Shown piece after piece: positions 1 to 6,682 of a stretch of DNA of 18,600 nt (position 1 is the stretch's first letter; each line of letters begins with the position of its first letter). The notes under the pieces were generated by a model, which searched no databases, was not told the DNA's origin, and saw only the letters and a program-made list of their open reading frames with translations. Source of the DNA: Bacillota bacterium (GTDB taxonomy: Bacteria > Bacillota > Clostridia > Peptostreptococcales > Anaerovoracaceae). Location of the stretch: NCBI GenBank assembly GCA_017936025.1, contig JAGBGL010000082.1:1-18600 (forward strand). Direction: 5' to 3'. Made by a program: the position numbers and the translations under genes.

Positions 1-467
1 CCCCCGATATCTACACCTTTTCTCAGTTTCGCAACTCTTGTCGCTGACATATTGCCTGCTACTCTCGCCCTGTAAGTCTTTGGAATTTCATGTTTCGGAT
101 GAGTCAGTCTGTACGCCAGATCTCCATCGTTTGTCATTATCAGCAGACCGGAAGTATTATAGTCCAGTCTTCCCACAGGGAACAGTCTCGCATTTACGTC
201 TGCAACCAGTTCCGTAACTACGGGCCTGTTATATTCGTCCTGCATGGAAGTAATATATCCGAGAGGTTTATTGAGAAGAACGTATTCCAGCTTTTCCGCA
301 GCCGCAACTCTTACTCCGTTCACCTCTACAACATCGCCTTCCTGGACGTCGTATCCCGGTTCACGGCATGATACGCCATTTACTTTTACATTACCGTTGA
401 AAACCAGCTCATCAGCTTTACGTCTGCTGGCCATCCCGGAATGCGCTATATATTTGTTCAGTCTCAT
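1..467 (-). CDS. RsuA/RluB-family rRNA pseudouridine synthase, 3' end missing
   Basis: Isomerises a specific uridine in ribosomal RNA to pseudouridine. The frame is open from an ATG at 465-467 to the left edge, so 155 N-terminal residues are present and the C-terminus is outside the window. Residues 1-50 form an S4 RNA-binding domain beginning MRLNKYIAHSGMASRRKAD. The catalytic domain follows, with LNKPLGYITS (65-74) and the family signature GRLDYNTSGLLI (99-110), in which D102 is the expected catalytic aspartate. An AAGGAG site lies 8 bases before the ATG. In Firmicutes this gene often follows scpA-scpB, but here scpAB lies about 11 kb away, so the usual linkage is broken. The family assignment is firm. 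Which rRNA position is modified (RsuA, RluB, RluE or RluF type) cannot be read from the fragment, so no symbol is given. Confidence 0.93.
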   Translation of the reverse strand, partial: MRLNKYIAHSGMASRRKADELVFNGNVKVNGVSCREPGYDVQEGDVVEVNGVRVAAAEKLEYVLLNKPLGYITSMQDEYNRPVVTELVADVNARLFPVGRLDYNTSGLLIMTNDGDLAYRLTHPKHEIPKTYRARVAGNMSATRVAKLRKGVDIG

Positions 468-518
468 AACGAGTCTCCTTTTTTCAGCAAGGTAATTCAG
501 GGCATAGCCCATGGATTG

Positions 519-547
519 ATTTTACCATATTTTGCGTGTTTTGTAAA
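519..547 (-). promoter_or_regulatory. Sigma-A promoter for the pseudouridine synthase gene
   Basis: Read on the minus strand, the -35 is TTTACA (542-547), the spacer is 17 bases and the -10 is TAAAAT (519-524), preceded by TGG as an extended -10. The transcript would start near 512 and have a leader of about 45 bases carrying a small GGGC-GCCC hairpin (500-510). It overlaps the control region of the divergent exporter genes. Confidence 0.72.
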
Positions 548-556
548 AGTTTTTTA

Positions 557-565
557 TGGTATAAT
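557..565 (+). promoter_or_regulatory. Extended -10 promoter for the exporter pair
   Basis: TGGTATAAT is a perfect -10 hexamer (560-565) with an extended TGn element. The expected -35 position (about 537-542) holds no good match, so promoter strength would rest on the extended -10. The predicted transcript start near 572 leaves a leader of about 38 bases before the ATG at 610, with GGAGAA as ribosome binding site. The -35 of the opposing promoter (542-547) falls inside this promoter's spacer. Confidence 0.6.
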
Positions 566-609
566 AACCTGTACATATACCATGTTACTATTACGGAGAA
601 TATACAGCT

Positions 610-1395
610 ATGATAGACAAAAAACAGAAAAGCATACTTCTTCTGGCCGTCAGGGCCGGCGAACTGCTTATGAAAAACGGTGCCGAAACGTACCGTGTAG
701 AAGACACAATCGAAAGAATATGCAAGGCGTGCAAAGTTCCTTATGTAGAAGTCTTTGCAACGCAGACCGGCATCTTTGTCACTATTGATTCCGGCAGGGA
801 AGACAGTGATGTATTCACTTATGTAAGAAGGATCAGCGGCGGGAATTCCACAGATCTCAAAAAGGTTTCAGAGATAAACAAGTTTTCACGTGAATTCACA
901 ACTTCTGATATGTCTATTGAAGAAGGAAGCAGGCGTCTTGAGGAAATACACGGAATAAAACCGCTTTCCATCCCTCTTCAGCTGGCAGGCGCTGCCATGA
1001 TTTCCGCATTCTTTTGCCTGCTGTTTGAAGGCGGGCTGATCGATGCATTATGTGCCGTACTCATCGGTGCAATCAGTTATGCAATATCGCTGCTTCTCGC
1101 AAAGCATGCCCTGAACTATTTTATGAAGGGATTTATATGCAGCGCCATCGCCTGCATTCTATCGCTTCTGGTATGTGCACCCTTCCATGGGCTGCAGTAT
1201 CATTCCATGCTGATCGGCGTACTTATGATATATGTTCCGGGCGGCGCCATCACTCTGTGCATACGTGATTTTCTGGCCGGACATATGGTCTCCGGCCTTG
1301 CAAAGATGGCAGAAGTATTTATCATTGCTATCTCTCTTGCAACCGGAGCCGGTATTGTCCTCAGTATCTGGAATTCATTAGGAGGTGTGATATGA
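610..1395 (+). CDS. Threonine/serine exporter family protein, ThrE N-terminal-type subunit (DUF1212, YjjP-like)
   Basis: First half of a split ThrE-type exporter, which moves threonine and serine out of the cell. It has 261 residues. The first ~115 are a soluble cytoplasmic region typical of the family, with AGELLMKNGAETYRVEDTI at 16-34 and a block TQTGIFVTID near 51-60. About five hydrophobic helices follow from residue 120. The conserved membrane motif IYVPGGAIT with IRDFLAGHMVSGLAKMAE (207-235) matches the family pattern VPG-x-AIT / IRD-x-x-AG-x-x-x-SGLA. Its stop overlaps the start of the next gene (ATGA), as expected for two subunits made together. Export substrate is inferred from the family only, and some members may transport other small acids. 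Confidence 0.92.
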   Translation: MIDKKQKSILLLAVRAGELLMKNGAETYRVEDTIERICKACKVPYVEVFATQTGIFVTIDSGREDSDVFTYVRRISGGNSTDLKKVSEINKFSREFTTSDMSIEEGSRRLEEIHGIKPLSIPLQLAGAAMISAFFCLLFEGGLIDALCAVLIGAISYAISLLLAKHALNYFMKGFICSAIACILSLLVCAPFHGLQYHSMLIGVLMIYVPGGAITLCIRDFLAGHMVSGLAKMAEVFIIAISLATGAGIVLSIWNSLGGVI

Positions 1396-1847
1396 GCAAT
1401 CTGTTTTTAGAGTTCATTTTCGCATTCCTGGGAACTTTTGGGTTTGCAATTATTTTCAACGTTCCGCTGCGCCAGATGCCTGTGGCATCTCTGGTCGGCG
1501 GCCTTGGCTGGGTCACTTATCATGTAGCAGTTGACCTTGGAACAACCGTTCCGATCGCATGCTTCCTCGGCGCATGCATGGTAGGCCTGACCAGTGATAT
1601 AGCGTCCCGCATACGCAAAGAAGCTGCTACTATTTTTGTAATCCCCGGGGTACTGCCTCTGGTCCCGGGTGCAGGCACGTATTATACGATGCTGGCTATA
1701 GTAGAGGGCAACCTAGATAAAGCTGCAGCTACAGGAGTACAGACGCTTGCCATGGCAGGTTCCATCGCACTGGGACTTCTCGTCATCGGAACAGTCATTC
1801 AGATCCTGCGCAGCGCTACAGCAAATATCAGAAAAAAAACAGCATAA
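1392..1847 (+). CDS. Threonine/serine exporter family protein, ThrE C-terminal-type subunit (DUF3815, YjjB-like)
   Basis: Second half of the split exporter, 151 residues and almost entirely membrane. I read about five hydrophobic segments, with the conserved loop ASLVGGLGWVTYHVA (33-47) and the VIPGVLPLVPGAGTYYTML stretch (about 83-101), which is the hallmark PG-x-x-PLVPG-x-x-x-Y motif of this subunit. AGGAGG at 1380-1385 lies 6 bases before the ATG, inside the end of the upstream gene, and the two genes share 4 bases. The N-terminal and C-terminal halves are fused in one protein in Corynebacterium ThrE but separate in most Firmicutes. The C-terminus is a short lysine-rich tail. A strong terminator starts 5 bases after the stop. 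Confidence 0.91.
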   Translation: MSNLFLEFIFAFLGTFGFAIIFNVPLRQMPVASLVGGLGWVTYHVAVDLGTTVPIACFLGACMVGLTSDIASRIRKEAATIFVIPGVLPLVPGAGTYYTMLAIVEGNLDKAAATGVQTLAMAGSIALGLLVIGTVIQILRSATANIRKKTA

Positions 1848-1851
1848 AAAT

Positions 1852-1881
1852 AAGGCTCCGGAAATCCGGAGCCTTTCAGTT
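1852..1881. terminator. Bidirectional rho-independent terminator
   Basis: A perfect 10-bp GC-rich stem (1852-1861 with 1866-1875) with a four-base loop. On the plus strand it is followed by TTTCAGTTTTTG. On the minus strand it is followed by TTATTTTTATG. It sits between the converging exporter and lipoprotein genes and can stop transcription from both sides. Confidence 0.9.
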
Positions 1882-1888
1882 TTTGTAA

Positions 1889-2464
1889 TTATTTGTTTCT
1901 CAAGCTGTATTTCTTGCCATTATCCCAGCTGAAGAAGAAGTATTCTTCGAATTCATCGCCGTCCTCTTCAATGGTGTGCTGCAGATTTCCGACATCTTTC
2001 TTATACATGAACGGATCCTCTTCACTCTGACCTTTTACCCAGAGAGTATCATCATTCAAATATTCCGCCACATCTGCCACTGTGATCACATCAGTAAAAT
2101 ATCCGACTATTTTCACAAGCACAGGAAGATGCTGCTGCAGACCCTCAGTATTATCATCCGGAGCAGCTATATGTCTTTCCATCTCAAACTCACAGCCGAT
2201 ATAATCGTAAGTGCTTTCCTCGTTTATTGTTACACGGATTTCCAGGTCAGCATCACCGTCAGACAAAACGTAACACAGAGCAGAACCCTTAGGCAGAACT
2301 ATCTGCTGATCATATTCATATCCATATTCTTCGCATGCCGCTGCGATCATTTCAGTGTAGGCAGCTTCCTCATCCTTCTTGATGTCTTTCTGTCCGCCCA
2401 TGCAGCCTGTCGCCAGAACGTAGATCACAAGGACTAAGCTTATTAAAACTGTTTTTCTGAACAT
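1889..2464 (-). CDS. Hypothetical lipoprotein
   Basis: A 191-residue secreted lipoprotein of unknown function. The N-terminus has a short positive region, a hydrophobic helix (residues 5-17) and a lipobox LATGC, so C21 should be lipidated and the protein held on the outer face of the membrane. The remaining ~170 residues are strongly acidic (many D/E, few hydrophobic blocks) and end with an aromatic-rich patch EEYFFFSWDNGKKYSL. No repeat, enzyme motif or known fold is recognisable to me. The gene is third in the operon after the Mrp-like ATPase and the 42-residue membrane protein, 15 bases downstream of the latter. Its start is preceded by AGAGAGG about 9 bases away. The operon ends at the bidirectional terminator. 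Role unknown. Confidence 0.85.
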   Translation of the reverse strand: MFRKTVLISLVLVIYVLATGCMGGQKDIKKDEEAAYTEMIAAACEEYGYEYDQQIVLPKGSALCYVLSDGDADLEIRVTINEESTYDYIGCEFEMERHIAAPDDNTEGLQQHLPVLVKIVGYFTDVITVADVAEYLNDDTLWVKGQSEEDPFMYKKDVGNLQHTIEEDGDEFEEYFFFSWDNGKKYSLRNK

Positions 2465-2479
2465 TGATAAGGCCTCTCT

Positions 2480-2608
2480 TTAATATCTGTTTCTTTTCTT
2501 ATCTTTATGGATAAACAGGAGTTTGACCCCCACAAGACCCAGCGCAAGAATCCCTGCAACGATCCAGCCTGCAGCTGCAGCATTTTCTGTAAAATACATA
2601 TCAAACAT
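2480..2608 (-). CDS. Small single-helix membrane protein (42 residues)
   Basis: A short reading frame MFDMYFTENAAAAGW..., with a 20-residue hydrophobic helix (about 14-33, rich in G, A, L, V) and a basic tail HKDKKRNRY, which predicts the C-terminus in the cytoplasm. The frame could begin further upstream, inside the ATPase gene, but AGAGG lies 8 bases before the ATG at 2606-2608 and the start 22 bases after the ATPase stop gives normal operon spacing. A nearer ATG at 2612-2614 is too close to the ribosome binding site. No family is recognised. Its fixed position between the Mrp-like ATPase and the lipoprotein suggests a membrane helper or simple passenger; this is inference. Confidence 0.68.
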   Translation of the reverse strand: MFDMYFTENAAAAGWIVAGILALGLVGVKLLFIHKDKKRNRY

Positions 2609-2630
2609 TAACATTACCTCTTCTGTAGTA

Positions 2631-3512
2631 TTATTTAAGGTTTTCCAGCTTGTCACCCAGCAGATCCATCCAATCGCCTTCAAACAGCTCGATCATTCCT
2701 TTGTCACATGCCGCCGCCAGTTTAGGATCGATAGGCAGTCTCGCCATCACATCCAGCGCATGCTGTGCTGCAACTTCATCAATGTGGCTGTCGCCAAAGA
2801 TAGGATACTGTTTGCCGCAGTCAGGGCACTGGAAGTACGCCATATTTTCAACAAGGCCAACGATTGGTACATTCATCATTTCTGCCATCTTGACAGCTTT
2901 TGTTACGATCATGGAAACCAGTTCCTGCGGAGAAGCAACGATCACAATGCCGTCTATAGGCAGTGACTGGAATACTGTCAGAGGTACATCCCCTGTCCCC
3001 GGAGGCATATCTACAAACATGTAGTCAACATCGCCCCATGCAACATCTGTCCAGAACTGTTCAACTGTTCCTGCGATTACAGGTCCTCTCCATACAACAG
3101 GATCTGTATCATCTTCCAGGATCAGGTTTACAGACATTGTCTTGATTCCTGTTTTTGTTTCTACAGGCAGAATAGCAAGCCCGTTTGACATTGCTTTTTC
3201 ATTAAGTTTAAACGCTTTTGGAATGGATGGGCCTGTAATATCAGCATCCAGGATCGCCGTTTTATATCCGCGTCTCTGCATTGTTACCGCCAGCAGTGAA
3301 GTCACCAGAGATTTACCTACTCCGCCTTTACCGCTGACAACACCGATAACTTTTTTAATATTGCTAAACTGGTTAGCAGGCTTCAGAAAGTCTTCAGGCT
3401 GCATTGGTGCACTGCCGCAGCTTCCGCAGCTGTCAGCCTGGCCGCATCCTTCACAGCTTCCACTGCATCCTTCCGGTACACAACCAGCATCATTATACAT
3501 TTTTTCGTCCAT
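2631..3512 (-). CDS. mrp: Mrp/Nbp35-family Fe-S cluster carrier ATPase
   Basis: A cytoplasmic P-loop ATPase (293 residues) of the Mrp/ApbC/Nbp35 family, which binds a [4Fe-4S] cluster and hands it to apo-proteins. It has the deviant Walker A GKGGVGKS (61-68), the switch segment DADITGPSIPK (89-99), and VDMPPGTGD (168-176). The cluster-binding pair CPDC (C229, C232) is present. The N-terminus carries six cysteines in the first 32 residues (11, 16, 20, 23, 29, 32). Three of them fit the C-X2-C-X5-C end of the eukaryotic Nbp35 N-terminal cluster motif. The ATG at 3512 is supported by AGAGGG 8 bases upstream. It is the first gene of a three-gene operon with a consensus promoter. Confidence 0.95.
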   Translation of the reverse strand: MDEKMYNDAGCVPEGCSGSCEGCGQADSCGSCGSAPMQPEDFLKPANQFSNIKKVIGVVSGKGGVGKSLVTSLLAVTMQRRGYKTAILDADITGPSIPKAFKLNEKAMSNGLAILPVETKTGIKTMSVNLILEDDTDPVVWRGPVIAGTVEQFWTDVAWGDVDYMFVDMPPGTGDVPLTVFQSLPIDGIVIVASPQELVSMIVTKAVKMAEMMNVPIVGLVENMAYFQCPDCGKQYPIFGDSHIDEVAAQHALDVMARLPIDPKLAAACDKGMIELFEGDWMDLLGDKLENLK

Positions 3513-3551
3513 TTTTGTTACCCTCTTTCTTTTTTCGACATATATATAGTT

Positions 3552-3580
3552 ATTATAGCTGGTTTATTTCACATGGTCAA
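3552..3580 (-). promoter_or_regulatory. Consensus sigma-A promoter for the mrp operon
   Basis: On the minus strand: -35 TTGACC (3575-3580), 17-base spacer, -10 TATAAT (3552-3557). Eleven of twelve consensus positions match. Transcription would start near 3545, about 33 bases before the ATG. It lies just downstream of the stop codon of the oxidoreductase gene, so mrp is transcribed independently. Confidence 0.85.
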
Positions 3581-3589
3581 CCTGCCATG

Positions 3590-4867
3590 TCAGATTGCAT
3601 TTTCGTAAATCCCTGTAAGACCAAGAACATCTATCCGTTCCTGTATCACACTCACATCCGTAGAGTACAGCCCCTTTTCTTTCATCCTGGCGAAAAATTC
3701 ATCGCCGGCAAAAGTGTACCTGTTGCGCAGTCCGCTTTCTGTTACGAGTCTTTCCCCCGCATAAGCGATCAGATCGCCTATTGCCGTTTCACGCGGAAGT
3801 ATCAGTGGTTCTTTTCCGGCAGCACATCTTACCGCATTATGTCCTGCAAGACTGCCCGTGGAAACAGCTTCTGTATGGCCCACAAACAGCCCCGCTTTTT
3901 CTCCTCCGCAGAACAGATTATCAATTCCGCAGACTTTCATCGAATCATCCCTTTCTGCAACAGACATATATCTTATGGAATTTCCTTTTCCTCCTGCATA
4001 CGGATCGGCGTATCTCGCATTCTCAAATCCCGGTACCGTCCTCAGATGTTCCAGCGGGAAGTACGGGCTCATGATTTTAGCATTTCCTGTATCGAGCAGC
4101 ACTATATTCTCCGCATATTCGTCCAGCGCATACTGCTGGCATACTTTCTGTTCCAGCTTTTCTCTCACTATTTTTTCTTTCGGAAGCGGCACTACAGCAA
4201 CGCCTTCCTCCTTTAATAACCTCTGCAGTTCATATGAGAGTGAACCGATTTCTATTTTTCCCGACCCGCTGAAAGCTCCCGGCTGACCATTTTTGCGCCG
4301 ACCTGTGATATCCGGTATCCCGGCCTTCTGACTGATGCTTACCCTTGGCCCGAAGGCGGGACATCTCAGCACGCACATACTGCATCCATTACCGTATTCA
4401 GCGCAGTTTCCCATCGGTCCGGCAGAGCCGGTCGCTTCCACAAACACATCGCCGCGGATCCATTCTCCGTTTGCGGCAACTATCGCATCCAGCCTGCTGC
4501 CATCCATCTCCACGTTTATTATTCGTGTCCGCATTTTCACCTCTATGTCCATCCTCTTCAGGAATCTTGCAACTTCGGGTTCCAGCTTTATGATATCGAA
4601 AAAGCTCGCATGTCTGTGTCCCGGGAAGTCAACATTTTTATGTAGTGCACACTTGTCAGTCATCTCGAAGAGTTCCCCTGCGCCCATTGCAATATTTTCC
4701 TCTGCGGCCGTATATCTTCCGTTATTGCGCATGATCCCGCCCACATTGCCTAATCCCAGCAGCAGGTCTGTTTTTTCTATCAGAATAACTTCCGAACCAG
4801 CTTTTCTTGCCGTTATCGCCGCGGCGCATCCTGCAAATCCGCCGCCTATTATTACTGTCTTATACAC
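3590..4867 (-). CDS. FAD-dependent oxidoreductase with a cysteine cluster (GidA/TrmFO-like fold)
   Basis: A flavoprotein of 425 residues. The N-terminus VYKTVIIGGGFAG holds the dinucleotide-binding GxGxxG (G8, G10, G13), and E30 at the end of the second strand should bind the FAD ribose. A second FAD region, LFCGGEKAGLFVGHTEA with SLAGHNA (about 318-345), resembles the C-terminal motif of GidA/TrmFO-type flavoproteins. Between them lies C-X6-C-X2-C-X3-CP (C155, C162, C165, C169), which is not part of ordinary FAD domains and could hold an Fe-S cluster or redox cysteines. I chose the GTG at 4865-4867 because GGGGG lies 8 bases upstream and the flavin strand begins at once. An ATG at 4891 has no binding site and overlaps a perfect -10. 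The substrate is unknown. Confidence 0.82.
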   Translation of the reverse strand: MYKTVIIGGGFAGCAAAITARKAGSEVILIEKTDLLLGLGNVGGIMRNNGRYTAAEENIAMGAGELFEMTDKCALHKNVDFPGHRHASFFDIIKLEPEVARFLKRMDIEVKMRTRIINVEMDGSRLDAIVAANGEWIRGDVFVEATGSAGPMGNCAEYGNGCSMCVLRCPAFGPRVSISQKAGIPDITGRRKNGQPGAFSGSGKIEIGSLSYELQRLLKEEGVAVVPLPKEKIVREKLEQKVCQQYALDEYAENIVLLDTGNAKIMSPYFPLEHLRTVPGFENARYADPYAGGKGNSIRYMSVAERDDSMKVCGIDNLFCGGEKAGLFVGHTEAVSTGSLAGHNAVRCAAGKEPLILPRETAIGDLIAYAGERLVTESGLRNRYTFAGDEFFARMKEKGLYSTDVSVIQERIDVLGLTGIYENAI

Positions 4868-4889
4868 GATCAATACCCCCAATCCATTC

Positions 4890-4895
4890 ATTATA
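4890..4895 (-). promoter_or_regulatory. Possible -10 for the FAD oxidoreductase gene
   Basis: TATAAT on the minus strand, about 23 bases upstream of the GTG start at 4867. The position expected for the -35 reads TAATCA, a poor match (3 of 6), so this promoter would be weak or need an activator. It would give a leader of only about 16 bases, still containing the GGGGG binding site. Confidence 0.35.
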
Positions 4896-4947
4896 TGAAC
4901 AAACCGGGGGATTGATTATTACGCTGTAAATTTTTTTGTCATACTAT

Positions 4948-4975
4948 TTCCGGAGCTCCTCAATATGATCCGGAA
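4948..4975. other. Inverted repeat between surface protein and oxidoreductase genes
   Basis: A 7-bp inverted repeat TTCCGGA / TCCGGAA separated by 14 bases, 14-41 bases past the stop of the surface-protein gene. No U-run follows directly on the minus strand, so it is at best a weak terminator. It may instead be a processing or pausing hairpin. The rest of 4868-4988 shows nothing else clear. Confidence 0.3.
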
Positions 4976-4988
4976 GACGAAGGCACAC

Positions 4989-6482
4989 TCACTCGCCCCT
5001 GCCCGAAAACACACGTGATCCCAGCACAGCCGCAATCATTGTCATCACAGCGATCGATCCGGCAACTATCGCCAGCAGAAGTCTCTGCGGCAGCTCATCA
5101 CCTGTCTGCGGTGTGTCCTCCGGAGGAGCCGGTTCTTCCGGAACAGGTTTTTCCTCGTGTTCAAATACCGCTTCACCGGCCGCGATACTGATTTCATAAG
5201 TTTCAGGATCCAACAGATAGCCGATAGGCGATTTCAGTTCCTGCAGTATGTAACTGCCATATGGAAGCAGAATTTCTGCCAGACCTTCTTCATCTGTTAT
5301 GATTTCTTCCACCAGTTCCCCATCTTCATTATAAATGCCGTAAACTGCATCTTTCAGAGAATATTTATCGCTGCTTTCTGTAATTTCCGGTGCAGCTGAA
5401 ATTTTCTTCAGCCTGAGCTTACCGATATTTTCCCATATGATCTTAAAAGACACCTCATCCGGTTCACCATCTCCGGCATACATAATATCCTGCTTTCCAG
5501 ATACCTGTATCATATATGGCTGAAAGTCCTGCAGACAGCCCTGCAGCAATCCTGACTCATAAGTCCCTGTCTTGGAAGCCCCTGCAGTAAAGAAAAACTC
5601 GTCTCCTCCATGCACTTCAACAGATCCTTCCCCATGTTCACTACGCACATCACCGGACAGTTTTATCATCACTGCGTCTTCGGGAACTGTAACAACTACA
5701 TAGTTATCTTTATTCCCTTTCAGTTTCATGACTGCTGTTTCCTGCTGCTGATCATCTTTATTCCACTCTGCCTCAGCTACTGTAACGTCCAGTTCCAGCG
5801 AAGCATCCTCCGGAACATCGGGCCATTTTTCTTTCAGATTTTTTACCATTCCAATGATCAGTTGTTTCGTATCCCCACTGATCCCCCTGAAAGCATCAGA
5901 TGCCGCATCTTCATTGTCATACAGATAACTGAGCATAATATGCGACAGTATGTAAGCCCCATCCGTTCCTTCATAGCAGGAAGCCATACTGCACTTTTCC
6001 AGATAAGGTTTTGTGACAGTTTCATACCCCGGGTAACCATACGAATAGTAAATAGCCTTTTCCATCAGTCCATCATCAAACAGTACTGCCGGCTGCTCCC
6101 CTTTTTCAGGCGGATATTCTTTAGGCTCTATACAATATGCAATTTTTGTCTTGCCGTCATATTCCACTGTGAAAAATCTTGTAAACCAGTTTTCGTGTCG
6201 TAGCTTCTCCGAATATGACAATTTTACCCGATCTTCCGAACCGCCACTGCCGTCTGCCGCCAGATCGGCAAACAGCACTGCACCCCGGTTTTCTTCAAGG
6301 CTTTCAATCGTCTCTTCTGCAACACTATCCTCTCCGTCAAGCACAACCGGCGACTCCGAAAGACCTGCGGGCAAGGCCGCATCCGCATCAGTACCGGCCA
6401 TAACTCCTGACGGGAACAGGATCCCTGATGCCACAACAAATGCAAGAACTGTAAACAAACCCCTTTTAATTCTTTTATTCAA
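4989..6482 (-). CDS. Sortase-anchored surface protein with thioester-like and SpaA-like domains
   Basis: A secreted cell-wall protein of 497 residues from a TTG start. Residues 1-29 are a signal peptide (NKRIKRG, a hydrophobic core, then a likely cut after GVMA). A thioester-type adhesin domain follows: C117 in IAYCIEP matches the reactive cysteine of TQXA/Cys-Gln thioester domains, and LSHIMLSYLYD (about 179-189) takes the place of the usual TQ motif, which is absent. A middle beta-rich region precedes a SpaA/prealbumin-like domain (about 353-435) with RLKKI and the E-box LQELKSPIGYLL. The end has proline-rich EEPAPPEDTPQTGD, a membrane helix and RGE, a PQTG-class sorting signal. It probably decorates the cell surface and binds host or neighbouring cells. 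No sortase gene is in the window. Confidence 0.85.
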   Translation of the reverse strand: MNKRIKRGLFTVLAFVVASGILFPSGVMAGTDADAALPAGLSESPVVLDGEDSVAEETIESLEENRGAVLFADLAADGSGGSEDRVKLSYSEKLRHENWFTRFFTVEYDGKTKIAYCIEPKEYPPEKGEQPAVLFDDGLMEKAIYYSYGYPGYETVTKPYLEKCSMASCYEGTDGAYILSHIMLSYLYDNEDAASDAFRGISGDTKQLIIGMVKNLKEKWPDVPEDASLELDVTVAEAEWNKDDQQQETAVMKLKGNKDNYVVVTVPEDAVMIKLSGDVRSEHGEGSVEVHGGDEFFFTAGASKTGTYESGLLQGCLQDFQPYMIQVSGKQDIMYAGDGEPDEVSFKIIWENIGKLRLKKISAAPEITESSDKYSLKDAVYGIYNEDGELVEEIITDEEGLAEILLPYGSYILQELKSPIGYLLDPETYEISIAAGEAVFEHEEKPVPEEPAPPEDTPQTGDELPQRLLLAIVAGSIAVMTMIAAVLGSRVFSGRGE

Positions 6483-6489
6483 CTTTTTT

Positions 6490-6495
6490 CCTCCT
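6490..6495 (-). promoter_or_regulatory. Ribosome binding site that sets the TTG start of the surface protein
   Basis: AGGAGG on the minus strand, 7 bases before TTG at 6480-6482. The TTG is followed at once by a textbook signal peptide. The in-frame ATG further upstream (6561-6563) lies inside the promoter spacer and cannot be on the mRNA. Confidence 0.85.
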
Positions 6496-6520
6496 GTTTT
6501 GCTACATATCCTGAAGAAGC

Positions 6521-6538
6521 CCGGCGCCGGAACCTCCT
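6521..6538 (-). other. Leader with a second AGGAGG and a 10-bp GC palindrome
   Basis: The predicted mRNA of the surface protein begins near 6541 and within its first bases carries AGGAGG (6533-6538), followed by the self-complementary CCGGCGCCGG (6521-6530). No start codon stands at a usable distance from this first binding site; the next ATG (6507-6509) is followed directly by TAG. It may be a standby site for ribosomes, an RNA structure, or chance. Confidence 0.35.
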
Positions 6539-6547
6539 TTCTGTAAA

Positions 6548-6576
6548 ATTTTACCATTTGCATGTGGGTACATCAA
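6548..6576 (-). promoter_or_regulatory. Sigma-A promoter for the surface-protein gene
   Basis: On the minus strand: -35 TTGATG (6571-6576), 17-base spacer ending in TGG (extended -10), -10 TAAAAT (6548-6553). Predicted start near 6541, giving a leader of about 59 bases. Confidence 0.75.
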
Positions 6577-6630
6577 TGTCGAGTTTTGTCGAAACTTCTT
6601 AAGATTTTATTGCTTCCGCATTCCGCAAAA

Positions 6631-6667
6631 AATAAAAAAGACACGGAACTCTAGTTTCCATGTCTTT
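6631..6667 (-). terminator. Rho-independent terminator of the acyl-CoA ligase gene
   Basis: On the minus strand, AAAGACAUGGAA pairs with UUCCGUGUCUUU through about 12 pairs including one G-U, followed by a run of TTTTTTATTTTTT. It starts about 16 bases after the ligase stop codon. Confidence 0.85.
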
Positions 6668-6682
6668 TGAGTCTCAGTATTA

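Noticed and set aside
1976..2437. Plus-strand frame of about 150 codons opposite the lipoprotein gene
   Set aside because: No ribosome binding site or promoter, composition is that of an antisense shadow, and the minus-strand frame has a lipobox and operon spacing.
2609..2683. Longer version of the small membrane protein, starting inside mrp
   Set aside because: No binding site for the upstream start; the extra residues are the shadow of the mrp C-terminus.
4868..4891. ATG at 4891 as the start of the FAD oxidoreductase
   Set aside because: No ribosome binding site precedes it, it overlaps a perfect -10, and the GTG at 4867 has GGGGG at 8 bases and starts right at the flavin-binding strand.
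6483..6563. ATG at 6563 as the start of the surface protein
   Set aside because: It lies within the spacer between -35 and -10, so it is not transcribed from that promoter; TTG at 6482 has AGGAGG and a signal peptide.
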